Assembly (NCBI GenBank): GCA_902625215.1
Contig: CACOAO010000004.1
Span: 1-64,000 of the forward strand
DNA: 64,000 nt
Source of the DNA: an uncultured SAR116 cluster alpha proteobacterium
Lineage (GTDB): Bacteria > Pseudomonadota > Alphaproteobacteria > Puniceispirillales > Marisalimonadaceae
Reading direction: 5' to 3'
The notes under the pieces were generated by a model. It was not told the DNA's origin, did not search any database, and saw only the letters and a program-made list of their open reading frames with translations. The position numbers and the translations under genes were made by a program. Of this stretch, positions 8,734-18,158 are shown piece after piece; the stretch's first letter is position 1; the number at the start of each line of letters is the position of its first letter.

Positions 8734-9453
8734 ATGAAAAAAAAATATAGCTCTTTTAAAAAAGGTGTTTTTACTGGGTTTGGTTTCCCGGGTATAGGAA
8801 TGAGTTCAGCTATGTTTGGATATGGAGTTTTTGCTGCAGAAGCAGGACTAGATCTATATCTATGCCTAGGTTCATTTTTAATCTTGTGGAGCATGCCTGG
8901 CATGGTAATATTTGTATCTCTTTTTTCAATTGGAACACCAGTATTCTTGCTATTTACAACTGTTTTATTGGCTAACATGAGACAATTTTTTTTGGTGTTA
9001 TCTGCTCTTACATTAATGAATATTCATAAACATAAATTATCTTTTATTACAAAATTATTTTGGGCACACCTCATAAGTCCGACAGGTTGGGCTGAGCTTA
9101 CAAAAGTAAAAAATGAAATTGACGAAAAAGACTTATTTAAATTTTTTCAAGGTCTTAGTTTGGCACTGGTAATATTTAATTCAATTACAACAGTTATTGG
9201 TTACAAACTATATGACTTTTTACCCAATGACATAGCTTCAATTCCCGTATTTATAATGCCATTATATTTAACTATTCTAATGCTGAGAGCTGTTGAAATT
9301 TATTACAGATTAGCAGTTGTTACAGGAGGGATAATCGGGCCCCTTTTATTTCCCTATATTGGTGATTGGAGTTTGATAGTTGCTGGATTAGCTGGTGGTT
9401 CTGTTGGATTATTGGTCAGTTATCTTTTGAAAAAGGATAAAATTAATGTATGA
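8734..9453 (+). CDS. azlC: AzlC-family branched-chain amino acid exporter, large subunit
   Basis: This hydrophobic protein has the AzlC layout: an N-terminal FTGFGFPGIGMSSAMFGYGVFAAEAGL, then ANMRQFFLVLSAL in place of the usual NxRHxxY region, and a glycine-rich C-terminal helix pair. Together with the following gene it should form a two-component efflux system for branched-chain amino acids. I take ATG 8734 as the start, although TTG 8728 is also in frame. The stop overlaps the AzlD start by eight bases. This pair is less typical than the second AzlCD pair near 55 kb. Confidence 0.82.
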   Translation: MKKKYSSFKKGVFTGFGFPGIGMSSAMFGYGVFAAEAGLDLYLCLGSFLILWSMPGMVIFVSLFSIGTPVFLLFTTVLLANMRQFFLVLSALTLMNIHKHKLSFITKLFWAHLISPTGWAELTKVKNEIDEKDLFKFFQGLSLALVIFNSITTVIGYKLYDFLPNDIASIPVFIMPLYLTILMLRAVEIYYRLAVVTGGIIGPLLFPYIGDWSLIVAGLAGGSVGLLVSYLLKKDKINV

Positions 9454-9793
9454 AAATTCAATAATTATTCCTGAAATAATGCCATGGATAATGCTTTTAG
9501 TAGCTAGTTCAGGTATTTTTGTTTGGAGATTTTTAGGAGTAGTCTTATCTAGCAAAATAGAAAAAGATAGTTTTTTTGCAAAATGGATCAATGCTATTGC
9601 ATTTGCTATGACAACAGCTTTAATGACTAGAATTATAATTTTTCCAACAGGAGCATTAGCAGAAACTGAATTAATCGAAAGAATAGCACCTTTTATAATT
9701 GGTATAGTAATATTTTTATTTTTCCCAAAAAAACCAATTTTTGGGTTAGCAATAGGTGTACTTTTCTTTAGCGTTGGAATATTTTTATCTTAG
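9446..9793 (+). CDS. azlD: AzlD-family branched-chain amino acid exporter, small subunit
   Basis: The 115-residue protein has four predicted membrane helices in the AzlD pattern, including WRFLGVVLSSKI and a central segment NAIAFAMTTALMTRIIIFP. AzlD is the small partner required with AzlC for export of branched-chain amino acids or analogues. It begins inside the last codons of azlC, preceded by AAAGGA, so the two are translationally coupled. The gene ends five bases before the convergent acyl-CoA dehydrogenase. Confidence 0.82.
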   Translation: MYENSIIIPEIMPWIMLLVASSGIFVWRFLGVVLSSKIEKDSFFAKWINAIAFAMTTALMTRIIIFPTGALAETELIERIAPFIIGIVIFLFFPKKPIFGLAIGVLFFSVGIFLS

Positions 9794-9798
9794 ATATT

Positions 9799-10971
9799 TT
9801 AATCCTCAGACACAAGTTGCTTAGCTATTATCAATTTCTGAAGCTCATTTGTTCCCTCACCAATAGCCAACAAAGGTGCATCCCTATAATATCTCTCGAT
9901 GTTATACTCCGGGGAATACCCAAATCCACCATGAATTCTCATTGCTTCTGTGGAATTAAACAATGCTGTTTCAGTAGCAAAAAGCTTTGCCATTCCAGCT
10001 TGTAAATCTGATCTATTACCAGAATCATATGCCTTTGCAGCTTGTTCAGTCAATAATCTAGAAGCTTCAAGTTTCGTTGCCATCTCAGCTAATTTAATTT
10101 GAATTGCTTGGTGTTCACTAATTGGTTTTCCAAATGTCTTCCTTATTTTTGCATATTCTATTGAATCTTCTAGAGAGGCTCTAGCCACACCGACGCCACG
10201 TGCAGCTACATTAATTCTTCCTAATTCGAGGCCCGCAAGAATTTGTTTGAGCCCTTTGCCTTCTGTTTCACCAATCAAATTAGAAGCTGGAACTTTTACA
10301 TTTTCAAGTTGCACTTCTCCTGTATCAATGCCTCTATAGCCCAATTTTTTGAGTTTTCTTGATACAAATCCATCTTTCTTTTCAACAAGAATTAAACTCA
10401 TACCTTTATGGGCCGGTTGAATTTCAGTATTCGTTTTTACTAAAACAGCTAAAATAGTTCCTTGAACTGAGTTTGTAATCCATGTTTTTGTACCATCAAT
10501 AATATATTCATTCCCAATTTTTTTTGCTTTGGTTTTTATCGATTGAAGGTCAGTACCACAATCTGGTTCCGTCAGAGCTATACCACCTCTTATCTCTCCA
10601 GTTGCAAACTTAGGAAGATAATATCTTTTCATCTCTTCAGTGCCAAATCTTTCGACAGCAGCACACATTATAAGATGAGAGTTAAAGATACCAGAAACTG
10701 ACATCCACACGGCTGAAACATTTTCTACAATTTTTGAGTAAGTAACTGCTGACAAACCTAAACCACCATACTCAGGAGAAATTGTAGCACCAAAGAGACC
10801 TAAATCTGACATTTTATCAGCAATATCTTGTGGATATTTATCTTGTGACTCAAATTCTTTTACATAAGGCTTTACATCTTTTTCTAAGAATTTATTTACA
10901 GATTCTATTATTAAATTATCTTCAGAGGCTGATTTTTCATTTTCAACCTCAATTATTTTATGTTCATTCAT
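9799..10971 (-). CDS. Acyl-CoA dehydrogenase
   Basis: The 390-residue flavoenzyme has the standard acyl-CoA dehydrogenase motifs: ALTEPDCGTD at the FAD/substrate site, the tetramer segment RKTFGKPISEHQ, GGFGYSPEYNIERYYRDA and the catalytic-base region GEGTNELQ (Glu near residue 372). It oxidises an acyl-CoA to the 2,3-enoyl-CoA and passes electrons to ETF. AGGAG lies upstream of the ATG. It is just downstream of an MmgE/PrpD gene on the same strand, with a gap of about 20 bases. In Pseudomonas itaconate loci an acyl-CoA dehydrogenase and an MmgE/PrpD also travel together, which suggests a CoA-ester role. Confidence 0.93.
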   Translation of the reverse strand: MNEHKIIEVENEKSASEDNLIIESVNKFLEKDVKPYVKEFESQDKYPQDIADKMSDLGLFGATISPEYGGLGLSAVTYSKIVENVSAVWMSVSGIFNSHLIMCAAVERFGTEEMKRYYLPKFATGEIRGGIALTEPDCGTDLQSIKTKAKKIGNEYIIDGTKTWITNSVQGTILAVLVKTNTEIQPAHKGMSLILVEKKDGFVSRKLKKLGYRGIDTGEVQLENVKVPASNLIGETEGKGLKQILAGLELGRINVAARGVGVARASLEDSIEYAKIRKTFGKPISEHQAIQIKLAEMATKLEASRLLTEQAAKAYDSGNRSDLQAGMAKLFATETALFNSTEAMRIHGGFGYSPEYNIERYYRDAPLLAIGEGTNELQKLIIAKQLVSED

Positions 10972-10992
10972 TAATATCTCCTAAATTAATGA

Positions 10993-12375
10993 TTATAGAT
11001 CAATCTGACTATACTCAAATATTGAATTGACATTATTTGCTTGATCAATTTTAAGCATTAAATCTGTCAACTGGTTAACTCTCTCATTTGATAAATATGG
11101 TTCTGTTAAACCTTTAAACTTTGATATAAATTCTTCGTCTTTCATAAAGTTTTCTGGTTCTCCTTTTGGAATCTTTACAAACTTTTCATAAGTCTTTCCT
11201 TTTACCACCATTTTTACCTTTGCACTCATAAATTCTGGACAGCATTCCTCAGCATCTTTATCTGGCTTTACTTTTATTTTGTTACACAGTGCTAATGTAT
11301 CACCGTTATTTAAGTGATCTCTATAGTCATCCCACTTTAATCCACCACTTTTAGCAGCTACAGCAGCACAAAAAGGCATTGAGAATTGCCCATCAACGAT
11401 ACTTTTTGGATTTTGTTTATCCTCTAATGGATAACCAATTATATTCAATGCTGTTTCAGAAAGACCAATATCAATATCATCTAAATCATCAACAGAAAAA
11501 TCTAATTCTTTTTTTAAATCTATTATAGCATCAATTGCTGCATGACTATACCTACAAGAAGGATAAGGTTTTACTCCCAAGTTAAGTGTTTCAAATTTAC
11601 TCCCTAAACCATCTAATGCTTTTTTTAGGTCTCCTCCTGAGGCGTATGCATGTAAATAACCCCACTGACCCTCAAATGCTTGAGTAGGACCTTTGAATCC
11701 TTCTGCAGCCATTGTCGCACAATTTAGACCATTCTGTGCTGCTTGTCCTACATGCGATCTTTTAGTCCAAGCACCATCTGTTAGAAATTGCATAGATCCA
11801 GCTGATTGACTTAGAGCTATTCCAAATGCAGAAACAAATTGATCTTTGGTTAAACCCATAAGATAACCTGCAGAAGCTACAGCACCAAACACGCCGCAAG
11901 TAGCAGTCGGATGAAATCCTTTTTTATAATGCGCTGAAGAGCCTCCAGCTAATCCAAGTCTTATTTGTATTTCATAACCAGCCACACACGCTGTAATTAA
12001 CTCTTGTCCTGATGATTTATTCATTTGTGCCGCAGCCAATGCAGCAGAAAGTATTGGGGCACTAGAATGTAAAGATGCTTCTGCATGAGTATCATCAAAA
12101 TCAAGAGAATGAGCTAATGTTCCATTAAGAAGAGCGGCTGCACTTGGAGAGTAGGTATTTTTATCTGAAAAAACATGGCAACTTCCGTTACTCATTTCTA
12201 ATCTATCGATTGCTGCGACCAAACTAGCAGTTGATTCTGCATCATGCCTTGCTCGTATTATTATTCCGACAGTATCAAGAATTAACAATTTTGTTCTTTT
12301 TATAACGTCAGAAGATAAATTTTCGAATCTAATTTCAGCACAAAATTCAGCAAACTTTTCAGTCATATTTTCCAT
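10993..12375 (-). CDS. MmgE/PrpD-family protein (first of three)
   Basis: The 460-residue protein belongs to the MmgE/PrpD fold. It has the conserved LNGTLAHSLDFDDTHAEASLHSSAP near the N-terminal third, then FHPTATCGVFGAVASAGYLMGL, and GVKPYPSCRYSHAAIDA. Characterised members dehydrate 2-methylcitrate or isomerise aconitates, and many paralogues sit in tricarboxylate or C5-dicarboxylate loci with unknown substrates. A GGGGAG Shine-Dalgarno precedes the ATG. It heads a two-gene unit with the acyl-CoA dehydrogenase and is divergent from the amidase. Confidence 0.92.
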   Translation of the reverse strand: MENMTEKFAEFCAEIRFENLSSDVIKRTKLLILDTVGIIIRARHDAESTASLVAAIDRLEMSNGSCHVFSDKNTYSPSAAALLNGTLAHSLDFDDTHAEASLHSSAPILSAALAAAQMNKSSGQELITACVAGYEIQIRLGLAGGSSAHYKKGFHPTATCGVFGAVASAGYLMGLTKDQFVSAFGIALSQSAGSMQFLTDGAWTKRSHVGQAAQNGLNCATMAAEGFKGPTQAFEGQWGYLHAYASGGDLKKALDGLGSKFETLNLGVKPYPSCRYSHAAIDAIIDLKKELDFSVDDLDDIDIGLSETALNIIGYPLEDKQNPKSIVDGQFSMPFCAAVAAKSGGLKWDDYRDHLNNGDTLALCNKIKVKPDKDAEECCPEFMSAKVKMVVKGKTYEKFVKIPKGEPENFMKDEEFISKFKGLTEPYLSNERVNQLTDLMLKIDQANNVNSIFEYSQIDL

Positions 12376-12468
12376 TTATTTCTCCCCAGAATGTATTGAA
12401 AATATTAAACTAAAATTTAATTTTACAAAACTAAAAAATAGTCATTAAGATATTACTATTAAAACCAT

Positions 12469-13764
12469 ATGGAAAAAATCATGACAAATCCTTTTGAATT
12501 AACTGCAACTGATGCAATCAAATTAATTGGTAAAAAAAAATTATCAAGATATGAATGGGTGCAGAGTTGTTTCGAAAGAATACGTGAAAAAGAAGATCTT
12601 ATAAAAGCTTGGGTATACTTGGATGAGGATAAAGCTCTAGCTAAAGCTAAACAACTAGACAATGAAAATGATAAAAAACAACTTGGAATCCCGTTTGGTA
12701 CCAAAGACATCATTGATGCAAGCAATACACCTACTAGATTTGGGACTAGTTTTTATCAAAATAATATTCCTATGAGAGACGCAGCATCTGTTGCTGTTGC
12801 AAAGCAAGCAGGTTGCATATTTATAGGCAAAACTGTTTCAACAGAATTAGGACACCGCGCACCTGGATTAACAACAAACCCACATAATAAAGATTTTACA
12901 CCTGGCGGCTCAAGTTCTGGTTCTGCTGCTGCCGTAGCGTCTATGATGGCACCAGTTTGTTTTGGCACACAAACAACTGGTTCTGTAATAAGACCTGCTG
13001 CTTACTGTGGAGTTATTGGTTATAAACCATCTTATGGTGATTTTGATAAATCAGGAATTCTTCCAAATTCTCCATCAATAGATACTTTAGGGTTAATGAC
13101 GAGATCAGTTGAAGATATATCACTTTTTCGATCAATTCTTCTTGAAGAAGAATTAGTTTTAATAAAAAAAGTAGATTTAAAAAATATAAAAGTTGGATTT
13201 GTTAAAACACCTCATTGGGATAAAACTGACAATTCTACAAAAAAAAGTTTGGAGTATTTTGTTAATTCACTTCGCTCAGACAAATTAAATGTAATTGATT
13301 TAGAAATTGACAATCTTATTTCAAAATCAGATGCACTTCATTTAGACATTAGTGGATATGAATTTAAAAGATCAATATCTCATGAAAGATTTAATTATTA
13401 TGACCAATTAAGTGATCAGTTGAGAAATGGTAGGCTTAATGATGGATATCAAGTAAGTAATAAAAATTATCAATTAGCTTTAAAGGAGTTGTCAATTCTA
13501 AAAAATCAAGTAGATGCTGTTTTTGATGAGATAGATCTAATTATTACTCCCAGTGCGCCAGGCGAAGCGTTAAAGGGATTAGATTATACTGGATCACCTA
13601 TATTTAACACCACTTGGTCTCTCAATGGGAATCCATGTATATCACTTCCACTTTTTACAGGTAATCAAGGACTGCCTGTTGGCTGTCAATTTGTTACAAG
13701 ATTTGGTAATGATGACAAGCTAATAGATTTTTCAAATGAAATTTATAGAGCTTATTTAAAATGA
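12469..13764 (+). CDS. Amidase signature enzyme
   Basis: The 431-residue protein shows the amidase-signature Ser-cisSer-Lys triad. Lys79 is in GTKD, cis-Ser148 in PGGSSSGS and nucleophile Ser172 in TTGSVIRPA. The residue spacings of 69 and 24 equal those of malonamidase E2. It should hydrolyse a small amide such as a malonamate or related diacid half-amide. A second ATG at 12481 is an equally good start. The last 13 bases overlap the convergent dctM gene. It is the only + strand gene between two long minus-strand operons. Confidence 0.92.
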   Translation: MEKIMTNPFELTATDAIKLIGKKKLSRYEWVQSCFERIREKEDLIKAWVYLDEDKALAKAKQLDNENDKKQLGIPFGTKDIIDASNTPTRFGTSFYQNNIPMRDAASVAVAKQAGCIFIGKTVSTELGHRAPGLTTNPHNKDFTPGGSSSGSAAAVASMMAPVCFGTQTTGSVIRPAAYCGVIGYKPSYGDFDKSGILPNSPSIDTLGLMTRSVEDISLFRSILLEEELVLIKKVDLKNIKVGFVKTPHWDKTDNSTKKSLEYFVNSLRSDKLNVIDLEIDNLISKSDALHLDISGYEFKRSISHERFNYYDQLSDQLRNGRLNDGYQVSNKNYQLALKELSILKNQVDAVFDEIDLIITPSAPGEALKGLDYTGSPIFNTTWSLNGNPCISLPLFTGNQGLPVGCQFVTRFGNDDKLIDFSNEIYRAYLK

Positions 13765-15035
13765 GATTCAACTAAAAGTTCTGGCATTGTCAACGCTAAA
13801 GCAGGAAATAAAAGAACTATAATCAATACGACTGTATCAGAGATGCAAAATGGGAAAGATCCCTTAATAACGGTTGTTACTGGTAAGCCAGTTACTCCAC
13901 TAACAGCAAACAAGTTTAGACCAACAGGGGGAATAACACTTCCTATTTCTATGCATAATGCAGTTAAAATCCCTAGGTGAATTGGATCAACACCTAGAGC
14001 TAATGCTACAGGAAAATATATAGGTACAGTTAAAACTAAAATAGCGACACCTGTTAAAAACATGGATAAGAATAACAAAGAACCCATCAATGCAAATAAA
14101 AATCCAGTTTGACTCAAACCCAACTCACCAGCCCATTCAGCAATCATTTGAGGCCACCCCATGTTCGCAAGATAAAATTGGAAGATGCCAACACAACCCA
14201 ATAGGAAAAAAACAACTGCAGTAAGGTTCATAGTTCTTAATGTTGTTGGCATTAATTCTTTAGCAAAAGTTTTTCTTTTAAAGATTAATCCATAAAAAAG
14301 AGCATAACTAGCAGCAGCAGCACCTGCTTCAGTAGGAGTAAATAATCCTCCATATAAACCACCTAAAATAATTACAGGCATTAACAAAGCAGGAAGAGCT
14401 TCTTTGAAACACCTCCAAACTTCACATAAATCAAATCTCCCTCGAGGTAACTTAATGAAAAGTGAAACACTAACAATTATAACTGCATCACTCATAGCCA
14501 ACATCAATCCAGGAATAATTCCTGCAAAAAATAAATCAACTATAGACATTTCTGTTATGACACCAAAAAGAATCAAAGTTATACTTGGTGGTATAAGAAG
14601 TGCTATGCCACCTGCTGACGCAATAACTCCTGCAGCCATCCATTTTGGATAGCCTCTTTTAATTAGCTCAGGATAGGCTATAACACTCATTGCAGCAGCC
14701 ATTGCTGTGGATGAGCCAGAGATTGCTCCAAATAACACGGCTGCAAGTAACGTTGCGTAAGCAAAACCACCCGGAACCCATCCAACAATTGAATCAGCAA
14801 ATTTAAAAAGACTTGCAACTAAACCTGTTTTCTCCATTAAAAAACCAGCAAAAATAAAAAATGGAATAGCTACTAAGGTGTATTTAGTGAGAAAACTAAA
14901 GAAAGCTTCAAATAAGGTACTATATGTTAAAAAATCATCAAACAGTACGAGAAGACCTGTGGCTCCTGCTAAAGCTATACCTATTGGGGCTCCAGCAAAT
15001 AATAGACTGAATAAAGATCCACCTAAAGCCCACAT
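13752..15035 (-). CDS. dctM: TRAP transporter large permease DctM
   Basis: The 427-residue membrane protein has about twelve hydrophobic segments and the DctM motifs GAPIGIALAGATGLLVL near the start, AISGSSTAMAAAMSVIAYPE and IPPSITLILFGVITEMS in the middle, and CIEIGSVIPPVGLNLF near the end. It is the Na+-coupled channel of the TRAP system. It follows dctQ after 24 bases in the order P-Q-M, which is standard. The placement before CoA transferase, hydratase and lyase genes suggests a C4-C6 carboxylate substrate. Confidence 0.95.
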   Translation of the reverse strand: MWALGGSLFSLLFAGAPIGIALAGATGLLVLFDDFLTYSTLFEAFFSFLTKYTLVAIPFFIFAGFLMEKTGLVASLFKFADSIVGWVPGGFAYATLLAAVLFGAISGSSTAMAAAMSVIAYPELIKRGYPKWMAAGVIASAGGIALLIPPSITLILFGVITEMSIVDLFFAGIIPGLMLAMSDAVIIVSVSLFIKLPRGRFDLCEVWRCFKEALPALLMPVIILGGLYGGLFTPTEAGAAAASYALFYGLIFKRKTFAKELMPTTLRTMNLTAVVFFLLGCVGIFQFYLANMGWPQMIAEWAGELGLSQTGFLFALMGSLLFLSMFLTGVAILVLTVPIYFPVALALGVDPIHLGILTALCIEIGSVIPPVGLNLFAVSGVTGLPVTTVIKGSFPFCISDTVVLIIVLLFPALALTMPELLVESHFK

Positions 15036-15059
15036 ATTAATTTTCCCGTATTATTAATA

Positions 15060-15611
15060 TTATACATCTGTGGCAGCTTCAACTTCTGCTGTAAAATGTT
15101 CACCCTTTATATAACTATGGATATCTTCAATAAATTGGAGAAAGGCAACTAAAGACATTAATCCCATACCTAAAGCCAGTATAAAATAAAATGGCCACAT
15201 AAAGAAAAATAAACTCTCAGTTCTTTCACCAATCTGTATTGAATATTCAACTGTTGAATAAGCTGTATACGTTAAAGAACCAGTGAATACTGAGACAAAT
15301 AAAGACACAAAAATTTTACAAAAACCTACTGTTCTATGAAAACCTTTTGCATTTAAAAGTTGTAAAACAGCACTCATCACAAGGTGATTCCTATTGATTT
15401 GTGTTACACAAATATAGAAGGCAACTGATGAAACCATCATATAAATAACAGCATCTTGACCCCATTCAAAAACAACACCAAAAATATATCTTCTAATAAT
15501 TTCTGCCAACGCAAAAAGTGTAACAACAATCATTAATAAAGCAGAACATCTACCTAATATAGCAGTTATAGAAGACTGAATTTTATTAGAGATTTTGTAA
15601 AAATTATCCAT
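15060..15611 (-). CDS. dctQ: TRAP transporter small permease DctQ
   Basis: The protein has four hydrophobic helices with the DctQ features: FALAEIIRRYIFGVVFEWGQDAV at helix 2 and QINRNHLVMSAV after it. It is the small membrane subunit that links the binding protein to DctM. I place the start at ATG 15611; an upstream in-frame TTG at 15620 would add three residues. The start lies only 17 bases beyond a strong terminator hairpin that separates it from dctP, so its expression should be lower than that of dctP. Confidence 0.9.
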   Translation of the reverse strand: MDNFYKISNKIQSSITAILGRCSALLMIVVTLFALAEIIRRYIFGVVFEWGQDAVIYMMVSSVAFYICVTQINRNHLVMSAVLQLLNAKGFHRTVGFCKIFVSLFVSVFTGSLTYTAYSTVEYSIQIGERTESLFFFMWPFYFILALGMGLMSLVAFLQFIEDIHSYIKGEHFTAEVEAATDV

Positions 15612-15627
15612 GATAATCAACTAAAAT

Positions 15628-15657
15628 AAAAAGGCCTGACATAAGCCAGGCCTTTTT
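15628..15657 (-). terminator. Intercistronic rho-independent terminator between dctP and dctQ
   Basis: The arms 15628-15638 and 15647-15657 form a perfect 11-bp stem (AAAAAGGCCTG with its complement) around an eight-base loop. A run of T follows on the transcript of the minus strand, and the structure also works on the plus strand. It lies after the dctP stop and before the dctQ start. This is the expected arrangement for partial termination that gives excess binding protein over permease. Confidence 0.85.
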
Positions 15658-15664
15658 AAAAATT

Positions 15665-16831
15665 TTATTTTCTTGACTTTTTCTTGTATAAAGCTGTTCC
15701 TTTAGCAAACTTAGCGAAGTCAGCAGCAAATGCAGTACAATCAGTCTTTTCTAGTGCACTTGACCCCATTGGATTAGCTGCAACTAAAGCTTTTGCTTCA
15801 GAAGTAAACTGGTCAACCATTTTGTCTCCAATATCATCAACTTTAGACTTAATCCAGTTGTTTGTAGCACCACCTTCTTTTGCTTGAAGAACTCCAGCTT
15901 CTGCAGGACTCATCACGTAAATTCCAGGAGCGCCTTTATCAGTTGTCTTAAACTTATCAACTAATCTTTTATCATTACAAAAGTTAATAGCCTTTTGGTA
16001 AGGGATAAAATCATTCATGATAATATCTGTTAAAGCTGCTTGTTGATTTTTATCAAGAGTAGCCCACCATTTATTTGATGCACCAATCCAGTAATAGTCA
16101 CCAACGATACCATTTATACCAGCAACTGTGAAATATGGAGCTTGTTCTTTAGTAGCATTAAATCCACCTAAACTTGTTAGTAGTCCATCAATAACTCCAG
16201 TTTGAAGAGCAGGTGGAACGTCACCAAAAGCCATTGTAGTTGGGTTTGCACCTAAAGCACCTAATAATGCATTTTCAGCTGGTCCCATACTTCTAACTTT
16301 TTTACCAGCAAAGTCAGCAGGCACTAACAATCTACTTTTAACAGCACCAGCACCCATATACATACTTAAGTGACCTGAACCAAAAATAGTAATACCATGC
16401 TTGTCATTAAAAACTTTCTTTAATTGAGCAAAAGTTTTTGTACCATCAAGTCCATTGATAGCACCAGGAGATGTCAATTTTCCAGCACCAACAATTGTAT
16501 TAGCATATGGCTCAACACTAGAAGTTTTTCCGAACTGACCAGTCATCATCTCAAGGTTACCCTTTGTCAAAGCCTGTGTGCCCTTAGGAACATTATAAAG
16601 TGACTTAGCCCAATAAATTTGGACCTTACTACCAGGAATTTTCTTTTCAACCTGCTCAGCAAAAAACATTTCTGCAATAGCAGCAGGATGTGGTGGACCT
16701 GAGTGGTCAGAAGCCCAACGCATCTTAATCGGTTTAACATGTCCATCAGCTAAAGCTAAATTAGTTCCAGCTGCGAATGTCAAGGCAACAGCGCTAACTG
16801 CACCTAAAAGTGATAATTTAGTAAATTTCAT
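15665..16831 (-). CDS. dctP: TRAP transporter substrate-binding protein DctP
   Basis: The 388-residue protein begins with a clear signal peptide (positive MKFTK, hydrophobic core, likely cut after LALA near residue 28). The mature part has the DctP-family pattern, with KIPGSKVQIYWAKSLYNVPKGTQALTKGN split over the first lobe, the hinge region KKVRSMGP and the TGVIDGLLTS segment. It captures the substrate in the periplasm. A strong GGAGGA Shine-Dalgarno precedes the ATG, and a perfect palindrome lies about 100 bases upstream. The C-terminal domain is longer than in sialic-acid-type DctPs, so the substrate cannot be named from sequence. Confidence 0.94.
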   Translation of the reverse strand: MKFTKLSLLGAVSAVALTFAAGTNLALADGHVKPIKMRWASDHSGPPHPAAIAEMFFAEQVEKKIPGSKVQIYWAKSLYNVPKGTQALTKGNLEMMTGQFGKTSSVEPYANTIVGAGKLTSPGAINGLDGTKTFAQLKKVFNDKHGITIFGSGHLSMYMGAGAVKSRLLVPADFAGKKVRSMGPAENALLGALGANPTTMAFGDVPPALQTGVIDGLLTSLGGFNATKEQAPYFTVAGINGIVGDYYWIGASNKWWATLDKNQQAALTDIIMNDFIPYQKAINFCNDKRLVDKFKTTDKGAPGIYVMSPAEAGVLQAKEGGATNNWIKSKVDDIGDKMVDQFTSEAKALVAANPMGSSALEKTDCTAFAADFAKFAKGTALYKKKSRK

Positions 16832-16926
16832 AAAATTTCCTCCAAATATTTAGAATCACAAACTATAACGTAATAAGTATGAGGTAAACCCTTAATTACA
16901 AGATAAAAGAATTAATTAATTAATAT

Positions 16927-16950
16927 GTTATCTAATTGTAACTAGATAAC
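16927..16950. promoter_or_regulatory. Perfect 8-bp-arm palindrome upstream of dctP
   Basis: GTTATCTA at 16927-16934 is matched by TAGATAAC at 16943-16950 around an eight-base centre. It straddles the stop codon of the upstream CaiB gene and lies 96 bases before dctP. No T-tract follows in either direction, so a regulator operator, for example of a GntR- or LysR-type protein, is more likely than a terminator. No regulator gene is in the cluster. Confidence 0.45.
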
Positions 16951-18147
16951 GCCTTTATTTTTAAAACTTATGATTTGATCTTCAGTAAAACCAATTTCTT
17001 CTAATATGATATTTGTGTCTTCACCTAATTCAGGAGCTGTTTTGTCTTCAAAATCAGTATTTGAGAAGTGAACAGGTGTTTTCAGCAAACTTATATTTAC
17101 ACCTCTCTTTGTTTTTAGGTGTTGAATGTTTTGTCTATTTTTTAAAAATGGATTTTCTAGAGACTCTTTTAGATTTAAAATAGGAGCAGCAGGTACAATT
17201 CCCCCAAATTCTTCTAACCACTCAGCGGTATTTTTTTTCATCAATTCTTCATCAAGAATTTTGGTAATTTCATCTCTGTTTTTTTGTCTTGACGGAAAAT
17301 CAACAAATTTTGATTCGTTAATAAGATCATCTCTACCTATTTTTTTACATAAAATGGGCCAAAAACTTTCCTTATTACACATCAAAAATATCCACCCATC
17401 TTTTGTTTTGTATAATTGGCATGGCACTAAAATTGGATGTGCTGACCGATCCAATCTCTCGTTTTCAAAATCAGTGTTAAGTGTCCACGCAGCCATATAA
17501 CTTTGATTAAACATAGCCGTATCAAATAAATTAACGTCAACATCTCTTCCAACACCTGTAGATCTAGCCGATAATATAGCACTTACAAGGCCAAATGACA
17601 TTGTAAGGCCAGACATATAATCTACAACTGACAATCCAAATCTTGATGGGGGACCATCAGGTTCACCTGTAAGAGAAAAATAACCTGCTTCTGCTTGCAT
17701 GAGATAATCATATCCTGGCCAATTTTTTCTTGGACCTTCTCTTCCATAAGCAGAGCAATGTGCTGAGACAATGGCTTTATTATATCGTTTTAACAGATCA
17801 TAAGTTATTCCAAGTTTTTCAGGAACATCCCCTCTTAAATTGTTAGAAACTGCATCAGAGTTCTCAACTAATTTTTGAAGAATTTTTTTTCCATCATCTG
17901 ATAAGACATCTAATGTGATACTTTTTTTATTTCTATTGAGAGCTTGGAAAAAAATACTTGAAGCAGAATTTCTATCTTCTCCGTCGATAAAATAAGGACC
18001 TATTGCTCTTAAGTAATCACCACTTGTGCCTGCCGGTTCAACTTTGATTACCTCTGCACCTAAATCAGCTAAATATTGAGTTCCAAATGGTCCAGCTCCA
18101 TATTGCTCAAAAGCAACTATTCTAACGCCTGAAAGAGGTAAATTCAT
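16942..18147 (-). CDS. CaiB/BaiF-family CoA-transferase
   Basis: The 401-residue protein is a family III CoA transferase. It opens with LSGVRIVAFEQYGAGPFGTQYLADLGAEVIKVE, has the NRNKKSITLDV strand, the DYLMQAEAGYFSLTGEPDG region and the PILVPCQLYKTKDGWIFLMC C-terminal lobe. The catalytic Asp aligns in the VDVNLFDTA/DYLMQAEA neighbourhood. Such enzymes move CoA from succinyl-CoA or another donor to an acid. It is the last gene of the MmgE-to-CaiB operon and lies next to dctPQM, so it may activate the imported acid. Confidence 0.92.
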   Translation of the reverse strand: MNLPLSGVRIVAFEQYGAGPFGTQYLADLGAEVIKVEPAGTSGDYLRAIGPYFIDGEDRNSASSIFFQALNRNKKSITLDVLSDDGKKILQKLVENSDAVSNNLRGDVPEKLGITYDLLKRYNKAIVSAHCSAYGREGPRKNWPGYDYLMQAEAGYFSLTGEPDGPPSRFGLSVVDYMSGLTMSFGLVSAILSARSTGVGRDVDVNLFDTAMFNQSYMAAWTLNTDFENERLDRSAHPILVPCQLYKTKDGWIFLMCNKESFWPILCKKIGRDDLINESKFVDFPSRQKNRDEITKILDEELMKKNTAEWLEEFGGIVPAAPILNLKESLENPFLKNRQNIQHLKTKRGVNISLLKTPVHFSNTDFEDKTAPELGEDTNIILEEIGFTEDQIISFKNKGVI

Positions 18148-18158
18148 AGTGTTGTTCT

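Noticed and set aside
12459-12968. Open frames on the minus strand
   Set aside because: Both are shadows of the amidase, whose catalytic triad is in the + strand frame.
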